The translations under genes and the position numbers were made by a program. Below, one piece after another: positions 51,987-61,600 of a stretch of DNA of 64,000 bases; the first letter of the stretch is position 1; every line of letters starts with the position of its first letter. This stretch comes from Saprospiraceae bacterium (GTDB lineage Bacteria; Bacteroidota; Bacteroidia; Chitinophagales; Saprospiraceae): positions 53,148 to 117,147 of the forward strand of contig JAHDEC010000012.1 in the NCBI GenBank assembly GCA_020629035.1, read 5' to 3'. The notes under the pieces are model-generated. The model did no database searches. It was not told the DNA's origin and worked only from the letters and a program-made list of their open reading frames with translations.

Positions 51987-53831
51987 TTGAGTTACTCTTC
52001 TAAACATATAATCACAAATACTGCCTCGCACTGGATAAAGTTTGTCAGTTTTTTTTACCTGATTAGTTTGCTAGTTTTTGCATTGCTTGTCTTCTACGCT
52101 AGATTGTTAGATTATACTTTGCTGCCTAGGTTTGCTGCTGGATCAGTAGTCTTGCTATGCACTTCTCTTTTCATTTTGATTAAAGGCCTAGATAGGCAGG
52201 TCAACATTCTCTGGCCAAGCATTGACCTAGCCACAGGACTACTGTTTGCTTATTTTATTTGGTCTTCCATGTCCATTTTATGGGCCACCAGTTTTTCTGA
52301 GTCCATATTTGAAAGTCAGAAAACAATGCTTGCTTTTGGCTCTTTTTATTTATGTCGTTGGTTTCAGTTAAATGATAAATCATTTATACCGCGCTTGTTG
52401 AAAGGACTAGTCCTACTTTCTATTGGTGTTGTAATTCTATCTTTTTACCAATGGCTAGGAATTGATAATTCTGCAGATAATGCCTATTACGAGCTTATAG
52501 GTATCAGTGGCCATAAAAATCTATTTTCGACAGTGTTGTTTCTTCTCAGTTGTTTTCTGGCTTTAGGATTTTTGCGTTTTAAAGGTAGTTGGCGATTAGT
52601 TACAGGCATAGTCTTGGTTTTACTTTTCTTGATCATCATTTACTTACGAACTCGTTCTGTGTATCTGGGTGTGTTTGCTGGATTTGGACTTTTTGCGGTA
52701 TTAAAACTAAGGAAACTAATCCCGCTGTCATTTCGGGCTTTTTATACCTACATCATAATTGGTTTAATTGTTTTAGGCATTCTTTGTGTGTTGTATTTAT
52801 TAAACAGTTACGAATTGATTCCATGGCTTCATGCTTCAAAGATTGATGCTGTGTGGCAATCGGATACAGGTTATGAACGAATTCAGTTGTGGGAAAAGAC
52901 TTTATGTGTAATTAGGCAAGCTCCATTTCTCGGTGTAGGTGCTGGGAATTGGCAGGTTTTGTTTCCTAGTTGTGGTGTCCATGGTTTGTATAGTGTAGAA
53001 TTAGACTTAACGACTTTTCAGCGCCCTCATAATGATTGGTTGTGGGTATGGGCTGAAACAGGTATAATTGGATTGGTTGCTTATCTAGGATTTTTTGTAG
53101 TGGTTTTAAAGAACGGCTTGCCTGACTTAGTCAAGAAGTCAATGAAGCATGATTGGTGGACCACATTTATTCCGTTGGCTGGAGTTTTGGGCTTTATGAT
53201 TATTGCTTGCTTTAGTTTTCCGAAGGAACGGGTTGAGATTTTGTTGCTCGTTTTTACTTTAATGGGTTTAGCAAATGGAGTAAAAGTAGCTCCTAAGTCA
53301 GCTGTTGTAACTAAATCTTTGCTGGCATTCATCATATTTAGTACAACATTGAACCTCTACATTAGTAAAGAACGAATGGTGGGAGAACTGTTTATGAAAA
53401 ATGTACTTATACAGAAGCAACAACAAAAATGGGCAGATATAATTCAATCTGCAGATCAAGCTTATTCTCCTTATTATACGATTGATCCAACAACAATACC
53501 TATACACTGGTATCGAGGTACAGCCAATTTTGTCTTAGGAAAACAAGATGAAGCTTTAAGGGATTTTCTTATTGCAGAGAAACATACTCCATTTAACCAA
53601 CATATCAAAAACGATCTTGGAACTTGCTATGAAAAATTAGGTCAAAAAGAGAAAGCAAGAAATTATTATAGAGAAGCGATTAAAATCAGTCCTTTGTTTG
53701 ATGAGCCAAGGTTAAATTTAGGAATCTCTTATTACAATGCGGGAATGTTTCAAGAAGCCATTAATAGTATTCAAGCGATAAATAATGAAGAATTAAGGGA
53801 AAAATATTTAGATCTACTAAACAATCGATGA
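51987..53831 (+). CDS. O-antigen ligase-like membrane protein with C-terminal TPRs
   Basis: The first 450 residues contain about 12 hydrophobic helices and the Wzy_C region, including a large external loop with GYERIQLWEKTLCVI and the PHNDWLWVWAETGIIGL motif typical of WaaL/Wzy glycan ligases and polymerases. The C-terminal 130 residues carry TPR-like repeats (WYRGTANFVLGKQDEALRDF; LGTCYEKLGQKEKARNYYRE; LNLGISYYNAGMFQEAI). It starts at TTG 51987. No glycosyltransferase cluster is adjacent, so the glycan it handles is unknown. Confidence 0.82.
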   Translation: MSYSSKHIITNTASHWIKFVSFFYLISLLVFALLVFYARLLDYTLLPRFAAGSVVLLCTSLFILIKGLDRQVNILWPSIDLATGLLFAYFIWSSMSILWATSFSESIFESQKTMLAFGSFYLCRWFQLNDKSFIPRLLKGLVLLSIGVVILSFYQWLGIDNSADNAYYELIGISGHKNLFSTVLFLLSCFLALGFLRFKGSWRLVTGIVLVLLFLIIIYLRTRSVYLGVFAGFGLFAVLKLRKLIPLSFRAFYTYIIIGLIVLGILCVLYLLNSYELIPWLHASKIDAVWQSDTGYERIQLWEKTLCVIRQAPFLGVGAGNWQVLFPSCGVHGLYSVELDLTTFQRPHNDWLWVWAETGIIGLVAYLGFFVVVLKNGLPDLVKKSMKHDWWTTFIPLAGVLGFMIIACFSFPKERVEILLLVFTLMGLANGVKVAPKSAVVTKSLLAFIIFSTTLNLYISKERMVGELFMKNVLIQKQQQKWADIIQSADQAYSPYYTIDPTTIPIHWYRGTANFVLGKQDEALRDFLIAEKHTPFNQHIKNDLGTCYEKLGQKEKARNYYREAIKISPLFDEPRLNLGISYYNAGMFQEAINSIQAINNEELREKYLDLLNNR

Positions 53832-54066
53832 TCTGATCTACATCTTTGCCATTTAGCAAGACTGCTCTTAATTAAACGAATGTCGGCTTAGCGTCTTGCT
53901 TTTTGAGTATTATGTAATACTTTAACGAGAAACTAGGGGCATAATAGATTAGAAACATCTAATAACTGTAGTAATTAAGTATCACTAATGATAATAAATC
54001 CCAAAATTTCCCATTATGTAATTGTATTTTAACAAACCATTAGATAAATCATTTAAAACAAACCCA

Positions 54067-55446
54067 ATGAAATTATTAAAAAATGTAGCTTGTTTAAGCC
54101 TCTTACTTGTATTTGCATTCAGTTCTTGTATTAAAGAACCTGCGCCAGATGTTATCACGGAGATAGAAGAAGTACTTATAACCTCATCCTTAAATGGCTC
54201 TGTTGTCGATGAAACTGGAATACCTATTACTGACGCAATGGTCAACTTAGGATCCAATACTAGATTTACAGATGAAAATGGGAGCTTCAGCTTCTCAGAT
54301 GTAGAGATGGACCAAAATGGAACGGTTATAACTGTAGATAAAGAAGGTTACTTTTCAAATACCAAAGTTTTACTCACCAAAACTAATCAAACAGCTACTA
54401 CAAAAGTGATGCTTATAGCACGAACTATAACCAACACTTTTGATGCTACTATTGGTGGGATTTCTACCACAAATGGTGGTGCTAAAGTAGATTTTGGTGC
54501 TAATACCGTTGCCTTACAATCCGGTGGAACCTACAGTGGAAATGTAAACGTCTATGCTACTTGGTTAGATCCCACAGCTGATGATTTACCATTAAGAATG
54601 CCTGGAGATCTAAGAGGAAGTAATACTGAAGAAGAGGCAGTGACCCTTGTTACTTATGGGATGATTGGTGTAGAGCTGGAAGGTGATAATGGTGAAGCAT
54701 TGAATATAGCCGAAGGAGAAACAGCAACTATAGAAATACCTGTTCCTGCGGAATTGTTAAATTCGGCACCAGCGACGATTCCTTTGTGGCATTTTGATGA
54801 AGATTCTGGTTATTGGATTGAAGAAGGAGAGGCTACATTAACATCAGACAACACATATGTTGGAACAGTTAGTCATTTTTCTTTCTGGAACTATGATGTA
54901 CCCTATGGACTAATTCATATTGAAGGGACTGTCTTAGATTTTCGAGGTGAAAAATTAAGTGGTTTATCAGTCGTAATAAGTCTAGAAAACGGAGATGCAG
55001 GTTATGGATGGACAAATTCTGAGGGTTTATATGAAGGCTATGTCCCAAAAGATCAAGCATTGAAAATTGAAATATTTGATTCATGTGGTGAATCTATATA
55101 TACGGGTGATATAGGGCCATTTGAAGAAGATAGTACAGTTTCTGATATTATTGTCGTACCTACAGAGGGAAGTTTCTTAACTGTTTCCGGAGTTCTGAAT
55201 AACTGCAACAATGAGCCAGAATCAAATGGCTATGTTTCGGTTGCAACTGAAGAATGGGGATTTCCATTTAATTTTATCGAAGTTAATAATGATGGAAGTT
55301 TCAATGGAACTGTAGATGTCTGTGGAGATTTAGAGGTTTTTATTTATGGCGTAAGCAATGATCCATTTTCTCAAGGAACAACCACTTCGCACGATGTTAC
55401 TGGACTTACTGAATTGAATGTAGGCACATTGATTAGTTGTTGGTAG
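54067..55446 (+). CDS. Lipoprotein with carboxypeptidase-regulatory-like domain
   Basis: The start at ATG 54067 (459 residues) gives a lipoprotein signal (SLLLVFAFSSC). Residues about 40-115 form a CarboxypepD_reg-like beta-sandwich (LNGSVVDETGIPITDAMVNL). The middle has a module (about 130-280) ending in WHFDEDSGYWIEEGEATL and VSHFSFWNYD, common in Bacteroidota cell-surface proteins, and further Ig-like repeats follow (GTVLDFRGEKLSGLSVVI). No catalytic residues were seen. A strong terminator follows 33 nt after the stop. Confidence 0.78.
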   Translation: MKLLKNVACLSLLLVFAFSSCIKEPAPDVITEIEEVLITSSLNGSVVDETGIPITDAMVNLGSNTRFTDENGSFSFSDVEMDQNGTVITVDKEGYFSNTKVLLTKTNQTATTKVMLIARTITNTFDATIGGISTTNGGAKVDFGANTVALQSGGTYSGNVNVYATWLDPTADDLPLRMPGDLRGSNTEEEAVTLVTYGMIGVELEGDNGEALNIAEGETATIEIPVPAELLNSAPATIPLWHFDEDSGYWIEEGEATLTSDNTYVGTVSHFSFWNYDVPYGLIHIEGTVLDFRGEKLSGLSVVISLENGDAGYGWTNSEGLYEGYVPKDQALKIEIFDSCGESIYTGDIGPFEEDSTVSDIIVVPTEGSFLTVSGVLNNCNNEPESNGYVSVATEEWGFPFNFIEVNNDGSFNGTVDVCGDLEVFIYGVSNDPFSQGTTTSHDVTGLTELNVGTLISCW

Positions 55447-55479
55447 TCATCAAAAAAAGTTTAATTAAGCTAAATAATT

Positions 55480-55515
55480 ATCCTGGAGGTCTTTGCCTTC
55501 AGGATTTTTTTTTTA
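55480..55515 (+). terminator. Terminator after the lipoprotein gene
   Basis: ATCCTGGAGG and CCTTCAGGAT form a 10-bp stem (one G-U pair) with a 6-nt loop, followed by a long T-run. Confidence 0.85.
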
Positions 55516-55836
55516 CAAATCCAGTTAGATCCCTGATGATTAGCTAGTTCCCAAAACTCGGCCAATTGACTAAATTCACTACCCAAAGTCAGAACGCTGA
55601 TTTTAGGTGAAAACAACAAGCTCTTACACCAGCTAATTTCAAGATTTACATAGGAAATTAAGACTTGGTTATATATGCTCTCCAATAAACAAGATGCAAA
55701 TGGACTATTTATTTTTTGTATTTTGAGTTTACGATTTTTTAGCTAAAAAGAGGCTAAATCTCCTTTTGAATACACTAAGGTATGCCTTAAGCTACAAAGT
55801 CTAAAGGACAATTAATCTGTAAATAAATACAACATC
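55516..55836. other. Intergenic region with no clear gene
   Basis: About 320 nt lie between a terminator and the TonB C-terminal gene. A 71-codon minus-strand frame (55470-55685) crosses the terminator and has no recognised features, so it is not called. No consensus promoter was found, though the downstream gene must have one here. Confidence 0.4.
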
Positions 55837-56403
55837 ATGAAACACCTATTTATCCTTTCATTCATTCTTTTCAATATTAATCTCTTTGGACAGGATACAC
55901 TTCAAACATCTCTGAAACCTGATTTAAGCAAGCAAGATGAGCTGCCTGAAAACCCCATGATCGATGAGGATATTGATAAACAAGCTGATGAAGCAGTCTT
56001 TAAGGTAGTGGATGAAATGCCACGATTTCCTGGTTGCGAAGATATGGAAGGAACTGATTTAGAAAAAAACAGATGTGCTCAAGAACTTATGCTCCGATTT
56101 ATTTATACCCATTTAAAATATCCACCAGAAGCAAGGGAAAATGGCGTGGAAGGTATGGTCGTTTTACAATACATCATTAATACTGATGGATTAATAGAAA
56201 ATATTGAGATTATCAGAGATCCAGGTGGTGGATTGGGTGAGGCAGGTGTTGATGTAATTGAACTCATGAATGCTCAACAATTAAGATGGACGCCCGGAAA
56301 ACAAAATGGGATTGCTAAACAAGTTCAATATACATTGCCCATCAAGTTCAAATTAGAAAGTGGGAAAGAAAGGAGAAAACAAAGAAGAGGAAAGAAAAAT
56401 TAA
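55837..56403 (+). CDS. Exported TonB C-terminal domain protein
   Basis: A signal peptide (1-19, ending LFGQ) precedes a linker and a TonB-type C-terminal domain (about 75-178): DEMPRFPGCEDMEG, YPPEARENGVEGMVVLQYIIN, RWTPGKQNGIAKQVQYTLPIKFKL. The proline-rich spacer and N-terminal membrane anchor of a true TonB are missing, so energy transduction in the normal way is unlikely. The tail is very basic (GKERRKQRRGKKN). Such stand-alone domains are common in Bacteroidota; their role is unclear. Confidence 0.82.
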   Translation: MKHLFILSFILFNINLFGQDTLQTSLKPDLSKQDELPENPMIDEDIDKQADEAVFKVVDEMPRFPGCEDMEGTDLEKNRCAQELMLRFIYTHLKYPPEARENGVEGMVVLQYIINTDGLIENIEIIRDPGGGLGEAGVDVIELMNAQQLRWTPGKQNGIAKQVQYTLPIKFKLESGKERRKQRRGKKN

Positions 56404-56640
56404 GCCGCAAAATCACGATTTGTGTTTACATTTTAGCACCAAAAGATGATCATAGATAAGATTGCTAACACCATTAAAGTTAATGCCCTAAAAACTCCTA
56501 ATTATATTTAAAAACTAACTCAGAAAGGTCAACACTCAATAGTCAGTTTTGTAAAATATTAATAAAGATTCGACCAAATACTCAGTTGAAAGCTGAGTCA
56601 ATATTTCTAGGATTATCTGTATCTTTCCATAAACAACTAT

Positions 56641-57156
56641 GTGAGCAAAGCTCGGCTAATAAAACGATTGCAATGGTATTACCCCACAGAAAAGCTGCAT
56701 ACTTATGTATCTTTTCCAGCCATAATACTTTACGTAATTTATAGATACAATCTTGCTGATATTGTTCTCTTGATCTATGGTCTTTTGGTTTGCATTGTGA
56801 TTCTTTACCAAGGCCAATGGTACTGGAAATTAAAATTGGATCGTCTGAAGGGAATCGACATTGATCAAGAAAAGAACTTGCATTTCTTTACTTCTTGGAA
56901 AAAGAGGAATCCATATCTATTTATGTTGATGCCTTTAGTCTTTCTTATCCAATGTTATCTTCAAGCTTGGACGTTCAGTACAAACAAAATGTTTATCTGG
57001 GGTATTTTGGCCAATGTCTTTGCCATTTTAGAACATATAAACTACTATTACACCCAACTCATGGTGGATAATTTATATGATCTCAAATACATAATGAAAA
57101 ACAAAGGCCTAAAAAAAGCGAGTTTAGCCAAAGATTTAGCAGAACAAAACATTTAA
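56641..57156 (+). CDS. Polytopic membrane protein of unknown function
   Basis: A 171-residue product with about four hydrophobic helices (about 22-40, 40-57, 92-110, 116-135) and a basic N-terminus. The start is GTG 56641. Motifs such as WYYPTEKLHTYVSFPA and ILEHINYYYTQLM are distinctive but I do not recognise the family. It converges on a DoxX-like gene with only 8 nt between the stops. Confidence 0.65.
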   Translation: MSKARLIKRLQWYYPTEKLHTYVSFPAIILYVIYRYNLADIVLLIYGLLVCIVILYQGQWYWKLKLDRLKGIDIDQEKNLHFFTSWKKRNPYLFMLMPLVFLIQCYLQAWTFSTNKMFIWGILANVFAILEHINYYYTQLMVDNLYDLKYIMKNKGLKKASLAKDLAEQNI

Positions 57157-57164
57157 TTTAACTA

Positions 57165-57503
57165 CTACTTTGTTCTTCTTAAAAATGAAGGATTCCAAAC
57201 CAATAAAGCCATAAGGAATGCCATAAAGACAGAACCTGCTATATCAGTTGTCCCTTGACTTAGGTGAACAGCTGTAATAACCAGCATAAACACTAAAAAG
57301 AAGCCAGCTACATACTTGCTTAATGTAGGAAACCAGAGCAACACAGCTGCAGCAATTTGCAAGACACCAATAAACTTCCAAACAACAACCGGTATTTCAG
57401 TCATAAGCGTGCAAGGTGGTTCTATAAAATTTAAAAACTTATCAAAGCCAACAGGCAGAAACATCAAACTACTTATACCTATGAGTATATATCTAAAAAT
57501 CAT
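57165..57503 (-). CDS. DoxX-like small membrane protein
   Basis: The 112-residue protein has four membrane helices in the pattern of the DoxX/DoxD superfamily: GFDKFLNF in the first loop, IGVLQIAAAVLLWFP in helix 2, then two more helices. Members are linked to thiosulfate metabolism or oxidative-stress complexes, but the short forms are mostly uncharacterised. No sulfur genes are nearby. Confidence 0.72.
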   Translation of the reverse strand: MIFRYILIGISSLMFLPVGFDKFLNFIEPPCTLMTEIPVVVWKFIGVLQIAAAVLLWFPTLSKYVAGFFLVFMLVITAVHLSQGTTDIAGSVFMAFLMALLVWNPSFLRRTK

Positions 57504-57707
57504 ATTTTATTGATTTAGTCAGTATTTTAAAAGTATTGCACTCGTTGTTTTTTTTGAAAATAATAACTTGCAAGAAACCTAGCTTAGTCCAAAATAAGAC
57601 TGACTGAAGCTATACAAGCTATTTAAGCAAATAATTTATAATCCACAACAAAAAAGCCTTATTAAAGACATAGATTATTGAGTAACTGAGTTTAAGATCA
57701 ACACATT

Positions 57708-58451
57708 ATGAAACAAGCACAACCATTAGCTAATACTAAGAAAAGTAAGTCATTATTACCAATAAATATAATTCTAATTCTAAGCATTCTACTTGCTTCT
57801 TGCATAGGCAAAGGTCCAGCAGACCCGAAAAAACATTGGGACAAGCAACCAAAAGTAATTGATTTTAATGGTCTATCTCTCAGCCCCGATTTTGTAAAAA
57901 CCTTAGAAAAAGAAACCGGAAAATCATGGGAACCCTTCAAGCGCGAGATCTGGAAAATTAATGCTGATCAAAGCGAAACGGAAGAAGTACTCAATGAGGG
58001 AATCCAATTTTCTTTTGTAGACGAATCATCTGCACGTTTAGCTTTTCAAAAGTATATGGAATATGTGCACCAGCAAGGCTATTATCTCTTTTTGTCCAAT
58101 ATTGATTTTGATGATAATTACCGTAGCTATTATGATGTCATCATCCTACCCTATCAAGACCCATATATTATCATAGAAAAATTAGGGACCCATGCAATCA
58201 ATTATGATTTGTTTAATGATGATATTATTAAAATGCTAAGACAATGGGATGTTCTATATGGGCTTAGCTATGAAATTATGGATGAGTCTAGGATTCATGC
58301 CTACATTGACAAAAAACCTAAGGACATTAGGCAATTTACTCAAGAAGTCTTCGAATTTTGTCCAGATGTTATCTACCAAGGTTACGGTTCCATGGAGGAA
58401 ATGGTAAAAGACTACGAAGCAAATCAATACATTTGGCTCTGGTGGGATTAA
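57708..58451 (+). CDS. DUF4253 lipoprotein
   Basis: A lipoprotein signal (NIILILSILLASC, Cys32) precedes a mature domain that matches DUF4253: near the C-terminus IIKMLRQWDVLYGLSYEIM, PKDIRQFTQEVFEFCPDVI, and the terminal LWWD. The family has no known function. Residues about 85-160 (YMEYVHQQGYYLFLSN) form the first half of the fold. Export to the envelope is notable because many DUF4253 proteins are small and lack signals; that comparison is from memory. Confidence 0.75.
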   Translation: MKQAQPLANTKKSKSLLPINIILILSILLASCIGKGPADPKKHWDKQPKVIDFNGLSLSPDFVKTLEKETGKSWEPFKREIWKINADQSETEEVLNEGIQFSFVDESSARLAFQKYMEYVHQQGYYLFLSNIDFDDNYRSYYDVIILPYQDPYIIIEKLGTHAINYDLFNDDIIKMLRQWDVLYGLSYEIMDESRIHAYIDKKPKDIRQFTQEVFEFCPDVIYQGYGSMEEMVKDYEANQYIWLWWD

Positions 58452-58633
58452 TGGATCCTAATGGCTAATCTTAATGGTCGGCTTTGAGGATAAACTTAAA
58501 AATAAACGATTCCTTTTGCAACGTTTCTCTCATTATTGGTAATTTAATAGTGTATAGTTGATGCTAAACGGATAAATAATTAGATTCTTGATTTTGGCTT
58601 AACTATCTTTCGAAATAATAACAAACTAATCAA

Positions 58634-61600
58634 ATGATAAAAAGATCACTTTCAGTCGTTTTTATTCTTTCCATAATTAGTCATTTTGGATTTGCTCAGA
58701 ATAACGTTCCCATTGTAAGTTATGATGTAAATAACTATGGTCAAGTTCAGTTAGAAATTGAAGGTTCAGCCGACAAATATTATATGCTAACTGCACAACA
58801 TGCTCCAAATTTTGACTACGAAACCATCACTTCCATGACGTTGGGGCAAGATGGACCGATGATTATTTCGGAACCTTTAGAAGCCTACGATCTGCAACGA
58901 TACAAAATTACCGAGTATTCAATAGCTAATCCAGAGGATACTGATTTTGATAACATAGATGACATTACAGAGTTTAACAATATGCCTACTCGAGCGCCTT
59001 TAAATTTTGCAAGAGAAATACCTTTTATAGATGGGACAGGCTCGATTCCTACTCCAGAAGTATTCAGTGACCTTGGTGTAGTGAGTACTAACATCCCATG
59101 GGCACCATTTCTAAACAATCAAGAATTTGTAAAATTTGCGATAGTCAATCAATCTTCGGCGGAACCGGAGGTCTACTTTATTAATAGTAATACGCATTAT
59201 ATCCATGCAGATTTTTTAAACACCATCAATGTAGACCAGTTTGGAGATGATGTCACGACCGGTGAAATAGTATACAACCCTAATGTTGTCCATCCTAATG
59301 GAGCATTTGGTAGCTACTCATTTAACTACTCATTTGGAGATGCATTTAGCTTTGAAACCACAAGAATTACTTTCGAATTATTAGCACGGAATATGCCGTT
59401 TTTGCAAAACAATCTACAGCATTTTATCAGTTCAAATGCTGAAAATCAGCACGAAAATTTTTACGCTGATGATTTTGTAGACTCAAGAATTGACGTAGTT
59501 TTTGAATCTGAGTTTTTTGAAGATGTGGACTATTTGCCATTTAATCAGGCAGAGGGTTTTGGTTTTTTCAGACAAATGACATTGGAAGAAAATCCTAACT
59601 CAAGAGATATCGTTCTGTATGATGCTCTACCCAATTCCCTACCTCGAGTGGGTGGAATTATCACATCCGTAATACAAACACCTCTATCCCATGTAAACCT
59701 AAGAGCCATACAGGACAATGTTCCTAATGCCTATATAAAAGAGCCTTTAGCCATTGACTCCATCGCTAATCTGCTTGGAAAATATATCTACTATAAGGTC
59801 GATCAGGAGGAGTACTTTATTAGAGAGGCAACATTGGAAGAAGTAAACGAATGGTTCGAAAAATTACGACCTACTGAAGATCAAATTCCAGAGCGAGATT
59901 TATCGCAAACAGATATACTTCCTTTAGATGAAATAGAATTCGAAATGTCAAATGCATTTGGTGCTAAGTGTGCCAATGTCGCTACCATGAGAGACTTTGG
60001 CTTTCCAGAGGGAACCATCCCGAATGGTTTCGGAGTTCCATTTTACTATTATGATGAATTTATGAAATTCAATGGTTTTTATGAAGATGTAGAAGAAATG
60101 ATTAATGATCCGGATTTCATCTCTGACTTGGAAACTAGAATCGAAATGCTAGATGATTTTAGAAAAGATATTCGAGATGGTGATATGCCTCAGTGGATGT
60201 TGGACAATTTACAAATCATGCATGATGCTTTCCCAGAAGGAACATCCGTAAGAGTACGATCTAGTACAAATAACGAGGATTTACCAGGTTTTAGTGGTGC
60301 AGGTCTATATACGTCTAAAACACAACATCCCGATGAGGGACATATGTCTAAATCAGTAAAGCAAGTCTATGCGAGCATGTGGAACTTTAGAGCTTATGAT
60401 GAACGAGATTTTTATAGAGTAGATCACTATATCGCTGCCATGGGACTTTTATGTCACCCGAACTATAATGAGGAAAAATCAAATGGTGTAGGTGTAAGTC
60501 TGGACCCCATTTACCAGACCGCTGAGACATTCTATCTAAATACACAAGTAGGTGAATTTCTAATCACAAATCCTGACGAAAACTCCATACCCGAGGAAAT
60601 CTTACTGAGTGAAGATCCTGATCAAGGTTACTTTGTCTTAAGATATTCTAACCTCGTGGAGGAAGAAGATGATCTAGTGATGGAAGATATTTATCTAGAC
60701 CAATTAAGAGATTACTTAAGTGTTATCCATGATGAATTTGCCATACTTTACAATGTGGTAGGTGCAGAAGGATTTGGTATGGATATCGAATATAAAGTGA
60801 CTGCCGAGGACCAATTGATTATTAAGCAAGCAAGACCTTGGGTGTCTTTCTGGGCCGAGATCAATGCTAATTTTGATCTTGCAGTACAGGAAATTGTAGC
60901 TCCCGTTTCTTCTGGATCGCTTGGTGATAGTGAATTAGTGACAGCTACGGTCGGGAACGAAGGTTTACGAAATATGAGTGACTTCGAACTATCCTTATTA
61001 ATTGATGGAGAAGTGGTGGAAACCATGGAAATTTCGGACGAAATTGCTACGCAACAATCACGAGATTATCAGTTTACCGTTCCGCAGGATTTCTCAGTCA
61101 TTGGAGACTATCAGGTCGGAGCTGCAATAGCTCATCCGGAAGATGGTTTTGATAGGAATGACACACTAGAAACTGTGATTAGTAAATTGCATTTGCTTGA
61201 AGGCGGATTAACGATTGTTAACTCGCAGGCAAAATGTGGTGAAGAAGTAGAGGTGACCGCACTGGTTACTAATTATGGAGAAACTGCTTTTTACAGTACA
61301 AAAATAGAAGTTACCGTTAATGATGTGGTGGTAGATCTAATAGATTATACTTTTAGTATACCTTCATTAACAGAGGTAGAAATCGACATTAGCGTCACTG
61401 AGAATCTAATGGAAAGTGATAATGAAATAAGGTTGAATTTAGTGAGTCTGAACGACCAAGTAGATGCCATTCCTGATAATAATAACGCGTCTACGATGCT
61501 TAGTTTAGAGACGGAGTTCAATGTGGTTACGCTAGTTATAAACCCAGATCTCTATCCGCAAGAAACCACTTGGGCTGTTATCGACGAAAGTAATGGCGAG

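Noticed and set aside
55470..55685. 71-codon minus-strand frame in an intergenic region
   Set aside because: It runs through a strong terminator hairpin of the upstream gene and has no recognisable domain.
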